Positions 32,500-45,128 are shown, counted from the stretch's first letter. The stretch: DNA of 64,000 nt from Lutraria lutraria (GCA_964023205.1 OZ026847.1:1734819-1798818); one strand, 5' to 3'. Made by a program: numbers and translations. Notes: a model not told the origin generated them from the letters alone.

Positions 32500-33582
32500 T
32501 ATATATATCATTATTGTGAGGAATGTATAATTACATTACAAAAAGCTTTCTGTGTGTTCGAAATTCCCGATTTTCCCAGTTTTTGAAATTTCCCTCTATA
32601 TTCATATACTTGTAAGCAAATATAGACCAGCAGTAATATAATTCAAACATAATTCAAACATATTTCATGACTATCAAGAATAAAGATGTACAAGTGTGCT
32701 CATATATCGTTGGAAATATCGACTTAAAGAGAGAGAGAGCAACTGTTCACATAAGAAGACATATAAGCCTTGAAAGCTGGTCATGGTGAATAAAATTAAG
32801 ACACGACAACGAGACACTCACATGTATAAACAAGTAGTCTAGAACTTATAAACATACATATGTAATCATATTTCCATAGACTCCACTCGCTCGGCGCGCA
32901 TGAATTTTGATGTGGACCAAAATATCACGTTTTGTCTACATTCACCATGCAACTTTCTGTACTTTAATTTATATACTTATCTTATATAAAATGTTAAAAA
33001 ATATATCCGAGTCAAGCAAATTGATAATGAAAAATAACTTATCTTATATATTGACTGTTTTTATTAACTCTTATAAAAGAATAGTGTAATAATTTCAACC
33101 TTTATTTTCCAATTAATTTGTACAAAGCAGTAGATGCGCAAATCATCAATAATTTCATATTAACCATTGTTTTTGTCACATCTTTTGTTGAATTTCATGT
33201 ACGTAATTGTATTTTTACATGGGCCTCGCTCAGTGCCTACAGATTTCAAAATATTGGTACTGGTAAATCAATATACTGAAGAAGATCCGTGACCTAGTAT
33301 TAGAATCCCTACATACCTTGATATCCTACTCTAAACAAAGGGATTTTGTAAATGCGTTTGTATATCATTGACTTAATGTCAGGACCTAAGGTCAATTTTT
33401 GAAGAAGTTTATTTGGAAAAAATGTGATAAATTGGATGTTTATAATAAGATATATATATATAAATATAGATACTAAGTACGTCATTGTACAACATAGCCT
33501 GTATACAAATTGTCAATGAGATCATTATTCAACCGTATAAATCAATATATTTCTTGTTTTTTTTGTCTCCATTTTAATCAAA
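32500..33582. other. AT-rich non-coding stretch
   Basis: No gene or repeat recognised beyond a short GA run near 32732. The same holds for 31983-32318. Confidence 0.55.
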
Positions 33583-33782
33583 NNNNNNNNNNNNNNNNNN
33601 NNNNNNNNNNNNNNNNNNNNNNNNNNNNNNNNNNNNNNNNNNNNNNNNNNNNNNNNNNNNNNNNNNNNNNNNNNNNNNNNNNNNNNNNNNNNNNNNNNNN
33701 NNNNNNNNNNNNNNNNNNNNNNNNNNNNNNNNNNNNNNNNNNNNNNNNNNNNNNNNNNNNNNNNNNNNNNNNNNNNNNNNNN
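33583..33782. other. Assembly gap, 200 N
   Basis: Exactly 200 N, a placeholder length. It abuts a minisatellite, which is the likely cause of the break. Confidence 0.99.
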
Positions 33783-33799
33783 TATTAGGAAATCAGCAA

Positions 33800-33990
33800 A
33801 CTATTTTGACTTTGAACATTTTACTATATACTGTATTTTGCCTTTGAACATTTACTATATACTGTATTTTGCTTGAACATTTACTATATACTGTATTTGC
33901 CTTTGAACATTTACTATATACTGTATTTTGCCTTTGAACATTTACTACATACTGTATTTTGCCTTTGAACATTACTATATACTGTATTTT
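33800..33990. repeat. ~31-bp minisatellite beside the gap
   Basis: About six copies of TTTGAACATTTACTATATAC plus TGTATTTTGCC with small length changes. It probably continues into the gap. Its last unit merges into the left end of the neighbouring MITE. Confidence 0.85.
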
Positions 33991-34191
33991 CATTTATTTT
34001 CGATGGGCTCAATTTTCGTGGCTTTTATTTAAATGCTATTTCGTGGGGACATAGATACGTGGATTTTGATTTTAAAAAAGCCTTATCTCTGCATTTAAAT
34101 TCGTGGAGATTTGATTTCGTGGATGGATAAGCAGACCCAAGGAATCCACGAAATTAAATCCCCAACGAAAATTAATGATTCCACTGTAAAT
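33983..34191. mobile_element. MITE with TTTTCGTGG-type termini
   Basis: The left end TACTGTATTTTCATTTATTT and the inverted right end TACAGTGGAATCATTAATTT are related, and inner arms carry TTTCGTGG motifs. This is a sequence type I associate with bivalve genomes. Confidence 0.55.
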
Positions 34192-35725
34192 GAAATATGG
34201 CAAAGAAACGACGTATAATACACAACAAAACAATGTAAATGCTATATGCATATAAAATAATGAAAGTATGATACAAAATAAAAGAATGTATGTACAGAAA
34301 CAGTAATAATTGCTAGCTTATTCTCACGTTTGTCCATAGTTTCTTTAATAAATCTACATAAATTGTAAAGAAAACATCTTTTACTATTTGACATAATTCA
34401 AATGAATTTATTTACAGAGGGCAAAGATGAGATAAAACAACAGAAGACACGCACCTGTTTGTTGGAGATGAATTGTTATACCAAGTATTATCCCAGCATG
34501 TTTTGGATTCTACTATTACTGTGAATGTATAAATACAATGTTAAATAAATAAGTTTACTCGTACATAATAGCATCAACATTGACTCGGAGATAATGTGGA
34601 GAACGATCCATTGTATATGTAAAAAAATCAACTACTAGTAAAAGTTGTTCCTCTAAAATCAAAATGAAAAAAAAAACAGTGAATAATTTATTCAGAAATC
34701 AATTAATGTCACAGAAACAAGTAATAAAAAGAATTATAAATTTAAAAAAAAAAAACACACACAACAATTTCGTTGTACCAATCGCAAAACTATGATCGCG
34801 AATTACTATTAAGTCTAATCAACAAACCTGGTAATACGTTCAGTATGACAGTTAATACAATAACTACATGAAAGTCTGTTTTATCCATTTTTTGGTTTGT
34901 CCAGTCAGATTAGTTACATCAATTTTTATGACATGCGCTGCCGACGTATTAATACGTTATACTAGAAAAACTCCTACGTTTGATAAATCGAGGGGATCTA
35001 AGTGTTTGTAAGCCAGACACAACGTCGTGATGGTTTAAAAATGATGACAGAACTATGTGATAAGATTCAATGGGACATCGATTGGTATCTTAACAGAAGC
35101 ACGAATGAACATACAAGGGGTTATCCAAAATACGTGGACTTTTTAAATATTTTGAATTAGCAACTTTCAGTGTAATGAGACATCTGTATAAACTTTAAAG
35201 TATTTTTAACGTCTTTTGGAAACTACAGATTAATATGTGTATAAATAACGATTATTTTGTAATACAATGGTTTAAAGCGTGCACATAACGGTCCCCGGAG
35301 CACGCTCGTAGCTTCACATAATAATTATAGTGCCAAAATAATAGCTATCATAATTTTTTCATTTCTTATCTTTACTCAAAAAAATGCATGTGTATTGCAT
35401 GCGACACCCATCCCAACACCAACACACCCACATCCTACCGACCTACGCACAACCTCTCACATCCCCGCACGCACATCCTCATCCCACCGTGCCACCCTCA
35501 CATCCTCACACGCATAAACATCGGTTAATGAACAGCCTTCAACTAAACGATTTAAAGCAATGATTGAAGAAGTAATAATCTGAGTTTAATATTGCAGGAA
35601 TAGAGAGAATTTCTTCTATCACAAAAAATCACCACAAACATTTGTAGCATCTGCGTAATCTGCGAAACGGAACGTTTTACAAAAATAAAGGTGTAATTAC
35701 AAACGACAAACATATGTAACATTAT
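34192..35725. other. Non-coding stretch
   Basis: AT-rich, with a C/A-rich tract at 35395-35520. One minus-strand micro-frame (34888-34828) starts MDKTDFHVVIVLTVILNVLP, signal-peptide-like, before a weak GTTTGT donor; no convincing downstream exon was found. Confidence 0.5.
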
Positions 35726-35870
35726 ATAAATATCACATCACACATAGGGTGATAGAACGTAATGTTCACCCGAGACAAGTAATGTCGACCGAGGCGTTAG
35801 CCGAGGTTGACATTACTTTGTCAAGGGTGAACATTACGTTCTATCACCCTATGTGTGATGTGATATTTAT
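35726..35870. repeat. Long hairpin, perfect 46-bp arms
   Basis: The arm ATAAATATCACATCACACAT and its continuation to GTTCACCC is exactly inverted at 35825-35870. The 53-bp centre contains a further imperfect inverted pair (CAAGTAATGTCGACC and GGTTGACATTACTTTG) around GAGGCGTTAGCCGAG. It is non-coding. A diverged smaller relative is at 36172-36230. Confidence 0.9.
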
Positions 35871-36002
35871 TTTATTATACCGAACAAAAAAACAATTAAG
35901 AAAGACACTAAATTCAACAAACATGTTAACAAATATAACGAAACTATAATAGAAATTGAAACGAAGCTTCTTTCTGACACCATAGTTACTTTTGCTGTCA
36001 AA

Positions 36003-36072
36003 ATGTCTACTGCAAAACCGGATGTCAAACTACAAGTATATTCTACTAAAGTGCCTAAAGTGTCTAGACAAG
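36003..36072 (+). other. Possible first exon (weak)
   Basis: ATG followed by 23 codons (MSTAKPDVKLQVYSTKVPK...) ends at CAAG|GTTAGT, a fair donor. It lies between the two related hairpins. No downstream exon, family match or upstream promoter was found, so it may be chance. Confidence 0.15.
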
Positions 36073-36171
36073 GTTAGTATTCGATACGACAGAGATGGAT
36101 TAAAATTCGACATCCGGTAAAATCGCGTGAGCGCGTGAGGGCAGTTTCGTTATGGCAAGCGGGCCGAAATG

Positions 36172-36230
36172 TAATGTCAGAGGGTAACATTACGGATTGT
36201 CACCCTCTGACGTCACATAAGACTATAGAG
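36172..36230. repeat. Diverged sister of the 35.7-kb hairpin
   Basis: GTCAGAGGGT and ACCCTCTGAC form a 10-bp stem. Between and beyond them, AACATTACGGATTGTCACCCT resembles the AACATTACGTTCTATCACCC arm of the larger hairpin. Confidence 0.55.
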
Positions 36231-36352
36231 TAAATAAGTCACGTGAGGTATAATAATACCGCTTGTTCTTGATGGAATGTAATTATTGGCATTATTGTAA
36301 CTATAAATAGTTTATATACATTGTCTGACTGAGAATTTTCTATAACATTATG

Positions 36353-36905
36353 TCATAATAACATCTAACTATTATCTCATAATAACAACTAACTATTGTC
36401 TCATAATAACAAACTAACTGTCATGTCATAATAACATCTATCTATTATCTCATAATAACATCTAACTATTATCTCATAATAACAACTAACTGTCATGTCA
36501 TAATAACATCTATCTATTATCTCATAATAACAACTAACTATTATCTCATAATAACAACTAACTGTCATGTCATAATAACATCTAACTATTATCTCATAAT
36601 AACAACTAACTCATAATAACAACTAACTATTATCTCATAATAACAACTAACTCATAATAACAACTAACTGTCATGTCATAATAACATCTATCTATTATCT
36701 CATAATAACATCTAACTATTATCTCATAATAACAACTAACTCATAATAACAACTAACTGTCATGTCATAATAACATCTATCTATTATCTCATAATAACAT
36801 CTAACTATTATCTCATAATAACAACTAACTCATAATAACATCTAACTATTATCTCATAATAACAACTAACTCATAATAACAACTAACTATTATCTCATAA
36901 TATTG
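36353..36905. repeat. 17/24-bp composite minisatellite
   Basis: Units of CTCATAATAACAACTAAC (short) and TCATAATAACATCTAACTAT-type 24-mers (with ATTATC or GTCATG ends) alternate irregularly over ~550 bp, directly upstream of a LINE remnant. Confidence 0.9.
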
Positions 36906-36929
36906 TTGACAATTCTGTTGCGTCAACAG

Positions 36930-39040
36930 TAAGTGCATTTTCCGAGACCACACTTCTATTTTGGCTGACGTGGACAATATGGACGTCAATGAATCAGAAG
37001 CGTTCCCAGGCAATACTGATCAAAACATTCTTATGCAAAGGCAAAAGAAAATCAATCGACTATGAGCGTCATAGGAACTAAAATTGACCAATGTTTATGT
37101 TAACATACTGCGGTTGAGAAGCTTTGGAAAGGTATAAGCACATGACCGAAGATTACTACCAAATACTCGAGTACAAATCCATGGCCATAGAGGCTCGCAG
37201 TAGGCGTAATAACTTAATATTTGGAGGATTTGAGGAATTCCATTTTGAAGATTGTATCGACAAGATAAAACATTTCATTATTCCCAATCTTGTCCTACCA
37301 CAAGTTAAAGTGATTAAACGGGGTAAAACAGACCAATTATCGTTTACACACTACTTGGCTACTGTCAATATTTTGGCAAACGCTAAAAAGATAAAGAGAT
37401 AACGTCAGCAAGGAAACGTATTTGGGAGACTATATCCAACTACCCGAGCAGTAAAATTAGCATGATGTATCCTGTCAATATTATCAAAGATGGTAGTGTA
37501 GTACATGACACTTTCCCATAATGGGACTATATCATGCGCGGCAGCCGAATCACCAATGAAAGAAATTCCTCCACGGTGGTGTCACATACAGTTTACTATG
37601 TACCCTACGACGAATCTACACGCACTTATCATGTATGCGAACCCAACAGCTCGCCAGTACATAGAAGTGTAAGAATGCCACACGCTTGAAAAACGGCTCC
37701 TCTATCACTCAATATAACAATGTCGATATTCATGACTTCACTGTTTTACTAAACCTAGATATAAGAAATATCAGTGAAATCAGGAGGCGTCGGTGTTTAT
37801 GTGCATGATACCTTACATTGAACTGTTTGGCAGTAAATCAGAACATGTTCTTTGGTTAAGAATTAATACATTTATAACCGCTTTAAATGAAACTATTGTT
37901 CTAGGTTCTAGGTGCTTTAATATTTTAATAGATGTACACCGTGTAATCAGAATACTACTGGCTCAGAAATACATTACCTTCTTGAATGCCACCTTTTTTA
38001 GAATATAAAGGAATGCATGCTTAGAGATTGAAGAATGAATGTTTTATTAATGTATATCCAATCGATACGAACCAGACTTACACACATTTTGATATTCAAG
38101 GCTCATCTTTTTCTTACTATCGAAATTGAGATTCAGTACTAGTAATGTTGTCGGAGAAAAATATTTCTGTGACAAGAAGATAGGAGTCGGCGGATCATTA
38201 TCTATGATAGAAGTCAGCCACTCATAATTTCAGCCATCGGTTCCCCTGTAGAGTCACAACATTTGATTAAACAACCGCTGTAAACGGTTCTAAGAACTGA
38301 TCGCTGTACCACACGTTATAACAGATAGGCAGATGTTTACAATCTATAAATGCCTTAATTGTACTATTTTCTGGAACAGGACCTAAGCTGCAAGTTTCTT
38401 GAATGAAATTCTAGTTTGTTATATTGAAATGAGAAACAAAATAGAAGCACAATCTGTACCTCTGTTAGATCTGAGTGTTGACACGCGTAATTCAGGCATA
38501 ATAAAGGTACGCTACCATGCAACGAACGAAAATGTCAATTATGTAACTGTTTAGAAGACGAATTCCACTTTTTATTAGAATGTCCTTTGTACTTTGACAA
38601 TAGAAAAACATACTTAAAAATATCATTGGCACTATCCAAGTATGGCTAGATTTATTAATCTTTTGAAATCAGAAAATATCAATTTACTTTTATTATCAAT
38701 TTACATTTATAAAAGTTTTGATGTAGAAAAAATAATTATTACGTATGTATTTTAATTAGATTGTTTCCCTCTCTCACTAGGAAATGTTTGCTATTTTCAT
38801 GACAAATTTCTCGCAATACTGTATTTGCGAGATATACATTAATACAATTAATACGAATTTTGATAAATATTGTTATATATATCATAGGATGCTCGTTTCT
38901 TAAGAATAGTTCAACGTTTATTAACTTTATATTATTATTCTGTTGACAATGTATACGAATGTGTGTTAACATGTAAATATGTAGAATGTTACTAATAGGT
39001 AAAATTGCTTTTTTCTTAAATAAAACTTTACTAAACTAAA
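36930..39040 (+). mobile_element. Degenerate LINE retrotransposon, 5' to 3'
   Basis: Order of parts fits a non-LTR element: an ORF1-like region (36970-37402), an endonuclease fragment with GGVGVYVHDT from 37783, and a C-terminal zinc-motif region CQLCNCLEDEFHFLLECPLY around 38532-38590, followed by a tail with AATAAA and ending ACTTTACTAAACTAAA. The CxxC...EDExHFLxxCPxY motif is characteristic of Jockey/CR1-type ORF2 C-termini. Nearly all of the reverse transcriptase is missing, and frames are broken by stops and indels. Confidence 0.75.
37124..37402 (+). pseudogene. LINE ORF1-like fragment
   Basis: Ninety-two codons including EARSRRNNLIFGGFEE, a motif common in ORF1-type proteins of animal LINEs, followed by a basic segment. 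A preceding piece in another frame (DVDNMDVNESEAFPGNTDQN, from 36970) ends in a stop at ~37065. The start is not a natural one; this is a broken remnant of the element at 36930-39040. Confidence 0.55.
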
Positions 39041-39279
39041 CGCTATCACCACAAGATATTTGAAATTTCAGGGTGGACGCCAAAGAATAGGATCAGTCTG
39101 GTAACCCTAACAACCAAACACAAAACACATTTTCTTACATAAAACTAAGAATCGTGGATTGGTAAATGCATGTAGAAAGGTATACGTATGAAATTCTTGA
39201 ACAATTTGAAACATCTATATATTGAATTAGGAAATTTAGGTTGTATGTCGACAAACACAAGGAAATCAACACAGGGTTA

Positions 39280-39630
39280 ATGACCATTTTTTCGCTCACC
39301 TGATTAATCTGACTAATTGACAATTTGGTGAACAAATGAAGTAATTGAACAGAAGACTTTTCAACACCAGGGGCATAATTTGATCAATTTTAGTAAAGAT
39401 CAATGATACAATGTTACATACTAAATATCTCAGCTCTCTGTCATGCTGTTTTGGCCTAGGAGATCGATTTGTAAAAAAGTTTATGTAACATTTATGACCC
39501 GTAGGGCTGGGTCAATTTTGACTCCATTTCAGAAGAGATGTCATTTGAAAATACACGACTGATGAAGCACGACACACAACGACGAACAGGATGATCTCTA
39601 AAGGTCACCAAGAGGAGCATGAAATCTCTC
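39280..39630. mobile_element. Interspersed repeat fragment
   Basis: TTTTCGCTCACCTGATTAAT at one end and a CACGACACACAACGACG block with AAAGGTCACC at the other resemble ends of the CAAGAGGGCC-type elements, but the opening motif is absent. Confidence 0.4.
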
Positions 39631-39677
39631 CAAAACAACATCCTTTGGGAGTAGCCAACTTAGATTGTTGTTGCAAG

Positions 39678-41535
39678 GTTGTTGCCCAAGAGAGGTTAAA
39701 TTAATAGTTAAATCGTGTAATTGGAAGACATATTGTTATTGAAGGGAAGTTGTTGCTCTAGAGAGGTTAAATTAATAGTTAAATCGTGTAATTGGAAGAC
39801 ATATTGTTATTGAAGGGAAGTTGTTGCTCTAGAGAGGTTAAATTAATAGTTAAATCGTGTAATTGGAAGACATACTGTTATTGAAGGGAGGTTGTTGCTC
39901 TAGAGAGGTTAAATTAATAGTTAAATCGTGTAATTGGAAGACATACTGTTATTGAAGAGAAGTTGTTGCTCTAGAGAGGTTAAATTAATAGTTAAATCGT
40001 GTAATTGGAAGACATATTGTTATTGAAGGGAGGTTGTTGCTCTAGAGAGGTTAAATTAATAGTTAAATTGTGTAATTGGAAGACATACTGTTATTGAAGG
40101 GAAGTTGTTGCTCTAGAGAGGTTAAATTAATAGTTAAATCGTGTAATTGGAAGACATATTGTTATTGAAGGGAGGTTGTTGCTCTAGAGAGGTTAAATTA
40201 ATAGTTAAATTGTGTAATTGGAAGACATACTGTTATTGAAGGGAAGTTGTTGCTCTAGAGAGGTTAAATTAATAGTTAAATCGTGTAATTGGAAGACATA
40301 TTGGTATTGAAGGGAAGTTGTTGCTCTAGAGAGGTTAAATTAATAGTTAAATCGTGTAATTGGAAGACATATTGTTATTGAAGGGAGGTTGTTGCTCTAG
40401 AGAGGTTAAATTAATAGTTAAATCGTGTTATTGGAAGACATACTGTTATTGAAGGGAAGTTGTTGCTCTAGAGAGGTTAAATTAATAGTTAAATCGTGTT
40501 ATTGGAAGACATATTGTTATTGAAGGGAAGTTGTTGCTCTAGAGAGGTTAAATTAATAGTTAAATCGTGTAATTGGAAGACATACTGTTATTGAAGAGAA
40601 GTTGTTGCTCTAGAGAGGTTAAATTAATAGTTAAATCGTGTTATTGGAAGACATATTGTTATTGAAGGGAAGTTGTTGCTCTAGAGAGGTTAAATTAATA
40701 GTTAAATCGTGTAATTGGAAGACATATTGTTATTGAAGAGAAGTTGTTGCTCTAGAGAGGTTAAATTAATAGTTAAATCGTGTTATTGGAAGACATATTG
40801 TTATTGAAGGGAAGTTGTTGCTCTAGAGAGGTTAAATTAATAGTTAAATCGTGTTATTGGAAGACATATTGTTATTGAAGAGAAGTTGTTGCTCTAGAGA
40901 GGTTAAATTAATAGTTAAATCGTGTAATTGGAAGACATACTGTTATTGAAGGGAAGTTGTTGCTCTAGAGAGGTTAAATTAATAGTTAAATCGTGTTATT
41001 GGAAGACATATTGTTATTGAAGGGAGGTTGTTGCTCTAGAGAGGTTAAATTAATAGTTAAATCGTGTAATTGGAAGACATACTGTTATTGAAGAGAAGTT
41101 GTTGCTCTAGAGAGGTTAAATTAATAGTTAAATCGTGTTATTGGAAGACATACTGTTATTGAAGGGAGGTTGTTGCTCTAGAGAGGTTAAATTAATAGTT
41201 AAATCGTGTTATTGGAAGACATATTGTTATTGAAGAGAAGTTGTTGCTCTAGAGAGGTTAAATTAATAGTTAAATCGTGTAATTGGAAGACATACTGTTA
41301 TTGAAGAGAAGTTGTTGCTCTAGAGAGGTTAAATTAATAGTTAAATCGTGTTATTGGAAGACATACTGTTATTGAAGGGAGGTTGTTGCTCTAGAGAGGT
41401 TAAATTAATAGTTAAATCGTGTTATTGGAAGACATACTGTTATTGAAGGGAGGTTGTTGCTCTAGAGAGGTTAAATTAATAGTTAAATCGTGTTATTGGA
41501 AGACATACTGTTATTGAAGGGAAGTTGTTGCTCAA
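39678..41535. repeat. 71-bp satellite, 26 periods of constant length
   Basis: Units of GTTGTTGCTCTAGAGAGGTT...GAAGGGA repeat from 39678 to 41524 at exactly 71 bp per unit (1,846 bp = 26 x 71). Variation is by a few substitutions (GTAAT/GTTAT, CATATT/CATACT, AGGGAA/AGGGAG/AGAGAA) in mixed combinations. Both flanks (39628-39677 and 41535-41570) match the ends of the MITE family at 7.1, 9.5 and 11.3 kb. Confidence 0.95.
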
Positions 41536-41570
41536 GAGAGTGCCGCTCTGGAGAGGTTGTATTGTATTAT

Positions 41571-42680
41571 CAAATTATGACACAGTTCTTCAAAAGTGTC
41601 TTCCATAGTTAACAATCTCATTCACAATCGCTCAATGGAATTTAATAAAAACATAAAAAACAGATTCCCATGACTCTAACAGATCAACTCGATTGTTATT
41701 TAATGTGACTTTCCCAATGAGTATGTGCAACGTACATCCCGAAACATTTCCGTCCAATTACTTGATAGCCTAAAACATAAAAATGAATGTCCTACTAGTA
41801 TTTGTATACATGCCAATACATGGATGGAACTGCGTCCACTAATAGATCCTGAAGTATGCGGTAATCTCTAGGTAAAACTATGTATCCTTATATAGAAGCC
41901 ACATACCGTTTGTTTTGTTTAAATGTTCAAGTTGTACAAGAAATGTATATCAAGTTGTTCCTTGGATGCACCTGTATTACACATTCTTCAGATGTCATTC
42001 ACTCAGGTCTGGATGATATTTCGGATCCTGAGGAACATTTGGGCACACAGAAAGTGTTTTATCGATAAAAGGGACCGAACGAACATTCGAACGCGAAAAC
42101 TGAGCGCAAAATATTTGATGTTTTAAAATATTAGAAATACTATTTTGTTGCCGCTGTCTGATTGTCTGTGCGTTTTAAATTATAATGTATAATGTTTCAT
42201 CATATTGTTCACTCTTGAGACAGAGGTCTGAACAGATAGTTCTGATTCCTAATACAGTTTAAGTCAATGATTTCATTACAAAGATTGTTCATTTCACTCC
42301 TGCCTGTAATGTTTTGTTTGGTATGTCATTATTTTGTTGTTTGATATTTAATATAGAAACAAATATGATAGCATTATACGCATTATTTTACCCAGAGGAA
42401 TCTATGATGTGTATTACGCCAGGATGATAAAATGTGTAATATTCTTAAAAATCGTAATAACATTGACGTGTTTTCTTCGTCTTAACAAACACTTGACTGT
42501 AAATGAAATCATCTGCCATTTACTGTAATCAAATCTATTGATAAAGTATTTCCCATCCTTAATCTGAAGGATTTTCGTCAATGGAAAGTAGATTAAATGC
42601 AATTATATAGAAGTGATGGGAGATATTGCACTTTAAACTGTGACATGCAAAAGAACACTGAGTTGACAGGACATAGAGTT
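41571..42680. other. Non-coding stretch
   Basis: No recognisable gene. Overlapping plus-strand frames at 41880-42126 lack similarity and splice support. Confidence 0.5.
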
Positions 42681-42815
42681 AGTTAACAGAATACTGAACC
42701 ATCTGAGTTAACAGAATACTGAACCATCTGAGTTAACAGAATACTGAACCATCTGAGTTAACAGAATACTGAACCATCTGAGTTAACAGAATACTGAACG
42801 ATTTGAGCTAACAGA
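42681..42815. repeat. 25-bp minisatellite, about 5.5 copies
   Basis: Copies of AGTTAACAGAATACTGAACC plus ATCTG; the last copies are diverged. Confidence 0.92.
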
Positions 42816-43663
42816 ATACCGATCTAACAGGCTATTGAGATTACAGTTAAATGAGATGGTCCTAAATATCGAGATGTGACAACATTTGCATCATTCAATT
42901 GTGAAATCTAAATTATATTCACTTATTTTATTTTAAAGGAACAAGACGGTGAATCGTGTCGAGGTTAACACAAAATCGAAATACATTGTACAAAGGTAAA
43001 GGTATATTATAGTGTCACCCCTATGGAAAGGACCAACCTAGTTGGCTTATGAGACACCTATCTTTTCTTCGCACAGTACCACCCGAATCCCTTCGCTTTT
43101 AGCCGGGCACCTGGCTGAGATGGGCATACAGTAACCATTATTTAACTAGCTGGCGGTTCACATACCGACCATATCAGCTAATGTAGCGGTGTATTGACCA
43201 CGGCTTTAAAAACATGCTGACCATCTTGTTAAGAAACAGATAGTAGTATGTCGCTGCCAGGAACAATTGTGATTGTATAACATTTAATTTTAGTTATAGA
43301 CAGCACTTGGCGTTGTATCGGCATTTATAACTTGTAGAATCAGTGTTCAGTGTAGCTGTGTATTTTCTTCATTTCTACTCCTGGACTTTCGTGTCAACAA
43401 GAAACTTGTTCTAATCAGGTATTGAATTAATTTATGTATAAAATAATGCAATTGATTGAATAATTCTAGATATATTCTTTGTTTCTGATTAAATAAATGA
43501 ATTATTTCTTATTCATAGAAAAAAAATAATCAGAAATAATAAACCGTAGATATGCCATACTTATTTGGCATATTTTTGTGTTTGAATAGGTTCCAACTCC
43601 ATCATGATTTTGATTATTTTGGTAGTAACGCTATGACAGTAAGTTGTGGAATCATATTCTTAT
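42816..43663. other. Non-coding stretch, possible SINE-like piece
   Basis: Around 43100-43170 a TGGCTGAGATGG (A-box-like) and GGTTCACATACC (B-box-like) are spaced like a tRNA-derived head, but no cloverleaf or tail was resolved. The rest is AT-rich without features. Confidence 0.3.
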
Positions 43664-44369
43664 ATACTTATTGTATGTCATCTAAATGCTTAAATGGGAC
43701 AAACTAGGTGTACTTATTGTATATCATCTAAATGCTTAAATGGGACAAACTAGGTGTACTTATTGTATGTCATCTAAATGCTTAAATGGGACAAAACTAG
43801 GTGTACTTATTGTATGTCATCTAAATGCTTAAATGGAACAAAACTAGGTGTACTTATTGTATGTCATCTAAATGCTTAAATGGGACAAACTAGGTGTACT
43901 TATTGTATGTCATCTAAATGCTTGAATGGGACAAACTAGGTGTACTTATTGTATGTCATCTAAATGCTTAAATGGGACAAAACTAGGTGTACTTATTGTA
44001 TGTCATCTAAATGCTTAAATGGGACAAACTAGGTGTACTTATTGTATGTCATCTAAATGCTTAAATGGGACAAACTAGGTGTACTTATTGTATGTCATCT
44101 AAATGCTTAAATGGGACAAACTAGGTGTACTTATTGTATGTCATCTAAATGCTTAAATGGGACAAAACTAGGTGTACTTATTGTATGTCATCTAAATGCT
44201 TAAATGGGACAAACTAGGTGTACTTATTGTATGTCATCTAAATGCTTAAATGGGACAAACTAGGTGTACTTATTGTATGTCATCTAAATGCTTAAATGGG
44301 ACAAACTAGATGTACTTATTGTATGTCATCTAAATGCTTAAATGGGACAAACTAGGTGTACTTATTGTG
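43664..44369. repeat. 46/47-bp minisatellite, about 15 copies
   Basis: Unit GTACTTATTGTATGTCATCT plus AAATGCTTAAATGGGACAAA and CTAGGT. A one-A length variant (ACAAAACTAGG) recurs in several units. Highly homogeneous. Confidence 0.95.
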
Positions 44370-44469
44370 CCCAGTATGCTTCGGTGACAACGGTATTATT
44401 TTCTAACAAAATTTTACTAATATGTGCGCACGTATCGTATAACACGAAGAAAAAGACGAACTTCAAAAT

Positions 44470-44810
44470 GTTTCCCGCAAGTGTACCGTATCGTTTTCAA
44501 GAATCGTTCTCAGAATTACAGACTTTCAAACTTGTTGATCGTTCGCGATAGATAATATGGGCATCAAGTTAATTCCCATTGATAAAGGAACAGGCTGTTT
44601 CCATCTTGTACATATTCTAAGGGTCAGCATTGATGGAAAGTAGCCCGTGAACAACAGCAACGAAATGGCGGTCTGCCTATTATGTCCGAGGCACTTTTCT
44701 TTAGACATACGCCGATGAGGTATCAATGGGAACTTGACGCATATTTATCAATCGCGGACGAAAAACACATTTGAAAGTCTACTATTCTTAAAATGGTTAT
44801 TGAAAACGAG
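44470..44810. repeat. Diverged inverted repeat (~340 bp)
   Basis: Left arm CGTTTTCAAGAATCG ... GACTTTCAAA ... TTCGCGATAGATAATATGGG and GTTAATTCCCATTGATA match the inverse of 44705-44810 with substitutions and short indels, centred near 44650. Likely an old foldback or MITE; the small frames inside are incidental. Confidence 0.6.
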
Positions 44811-44834
44811 TACTCAGGTTTGAAAAAGGAGTAA

Positions 44835-45080
44835 ACGTGATAAACTGACGGAACACGGAAACATGAAATTAAATAATATCCCGGTGATTAACTGATGAAA
44901 CACTTTTATATAATAATGAAACATAACGTAATAAAACACGGTGATAAACTTACGAAAAAGAAACGATGATAAAATGACGAAACACGCTGATTAAACTACA
45001 AAATACGGTGATTTAAATATAAACCATGGAGATTAGATAACGTAAGGCGGTGATTATCTTACAAAACATTGTGATGTAGG
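44835..45080. repeat. Degenerate ~21-bp tandem repeat
   Basis: Loose copies of GTGATAAACTGACGAAACACG with heavy divergence. Confidence 0.55.
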
Positions 45081-45128
45081 CCTAATAATGGAATTAGAAT
45101 CTATTACTGAACTTTTTAGTTTACTTCT

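Noticed and set aside
34828..34888. Signal-peptide-like micro-exon on the minus strand
   Set aside because: The donor is weak, and the only phase-compatible downstream piece yields a 14-residue hydrophobic tail before a stop.
39678..41535. Regular array that could be mistaken for CRISPR
   Set aside because: Units are directly tandem with no unique spacers, and the genome is eukaryotic.
43080..43200. tRNA-like A and B boxes
   Set aside because: No cloverleaf could be drawn; kept only as a weak SINE suggestion.
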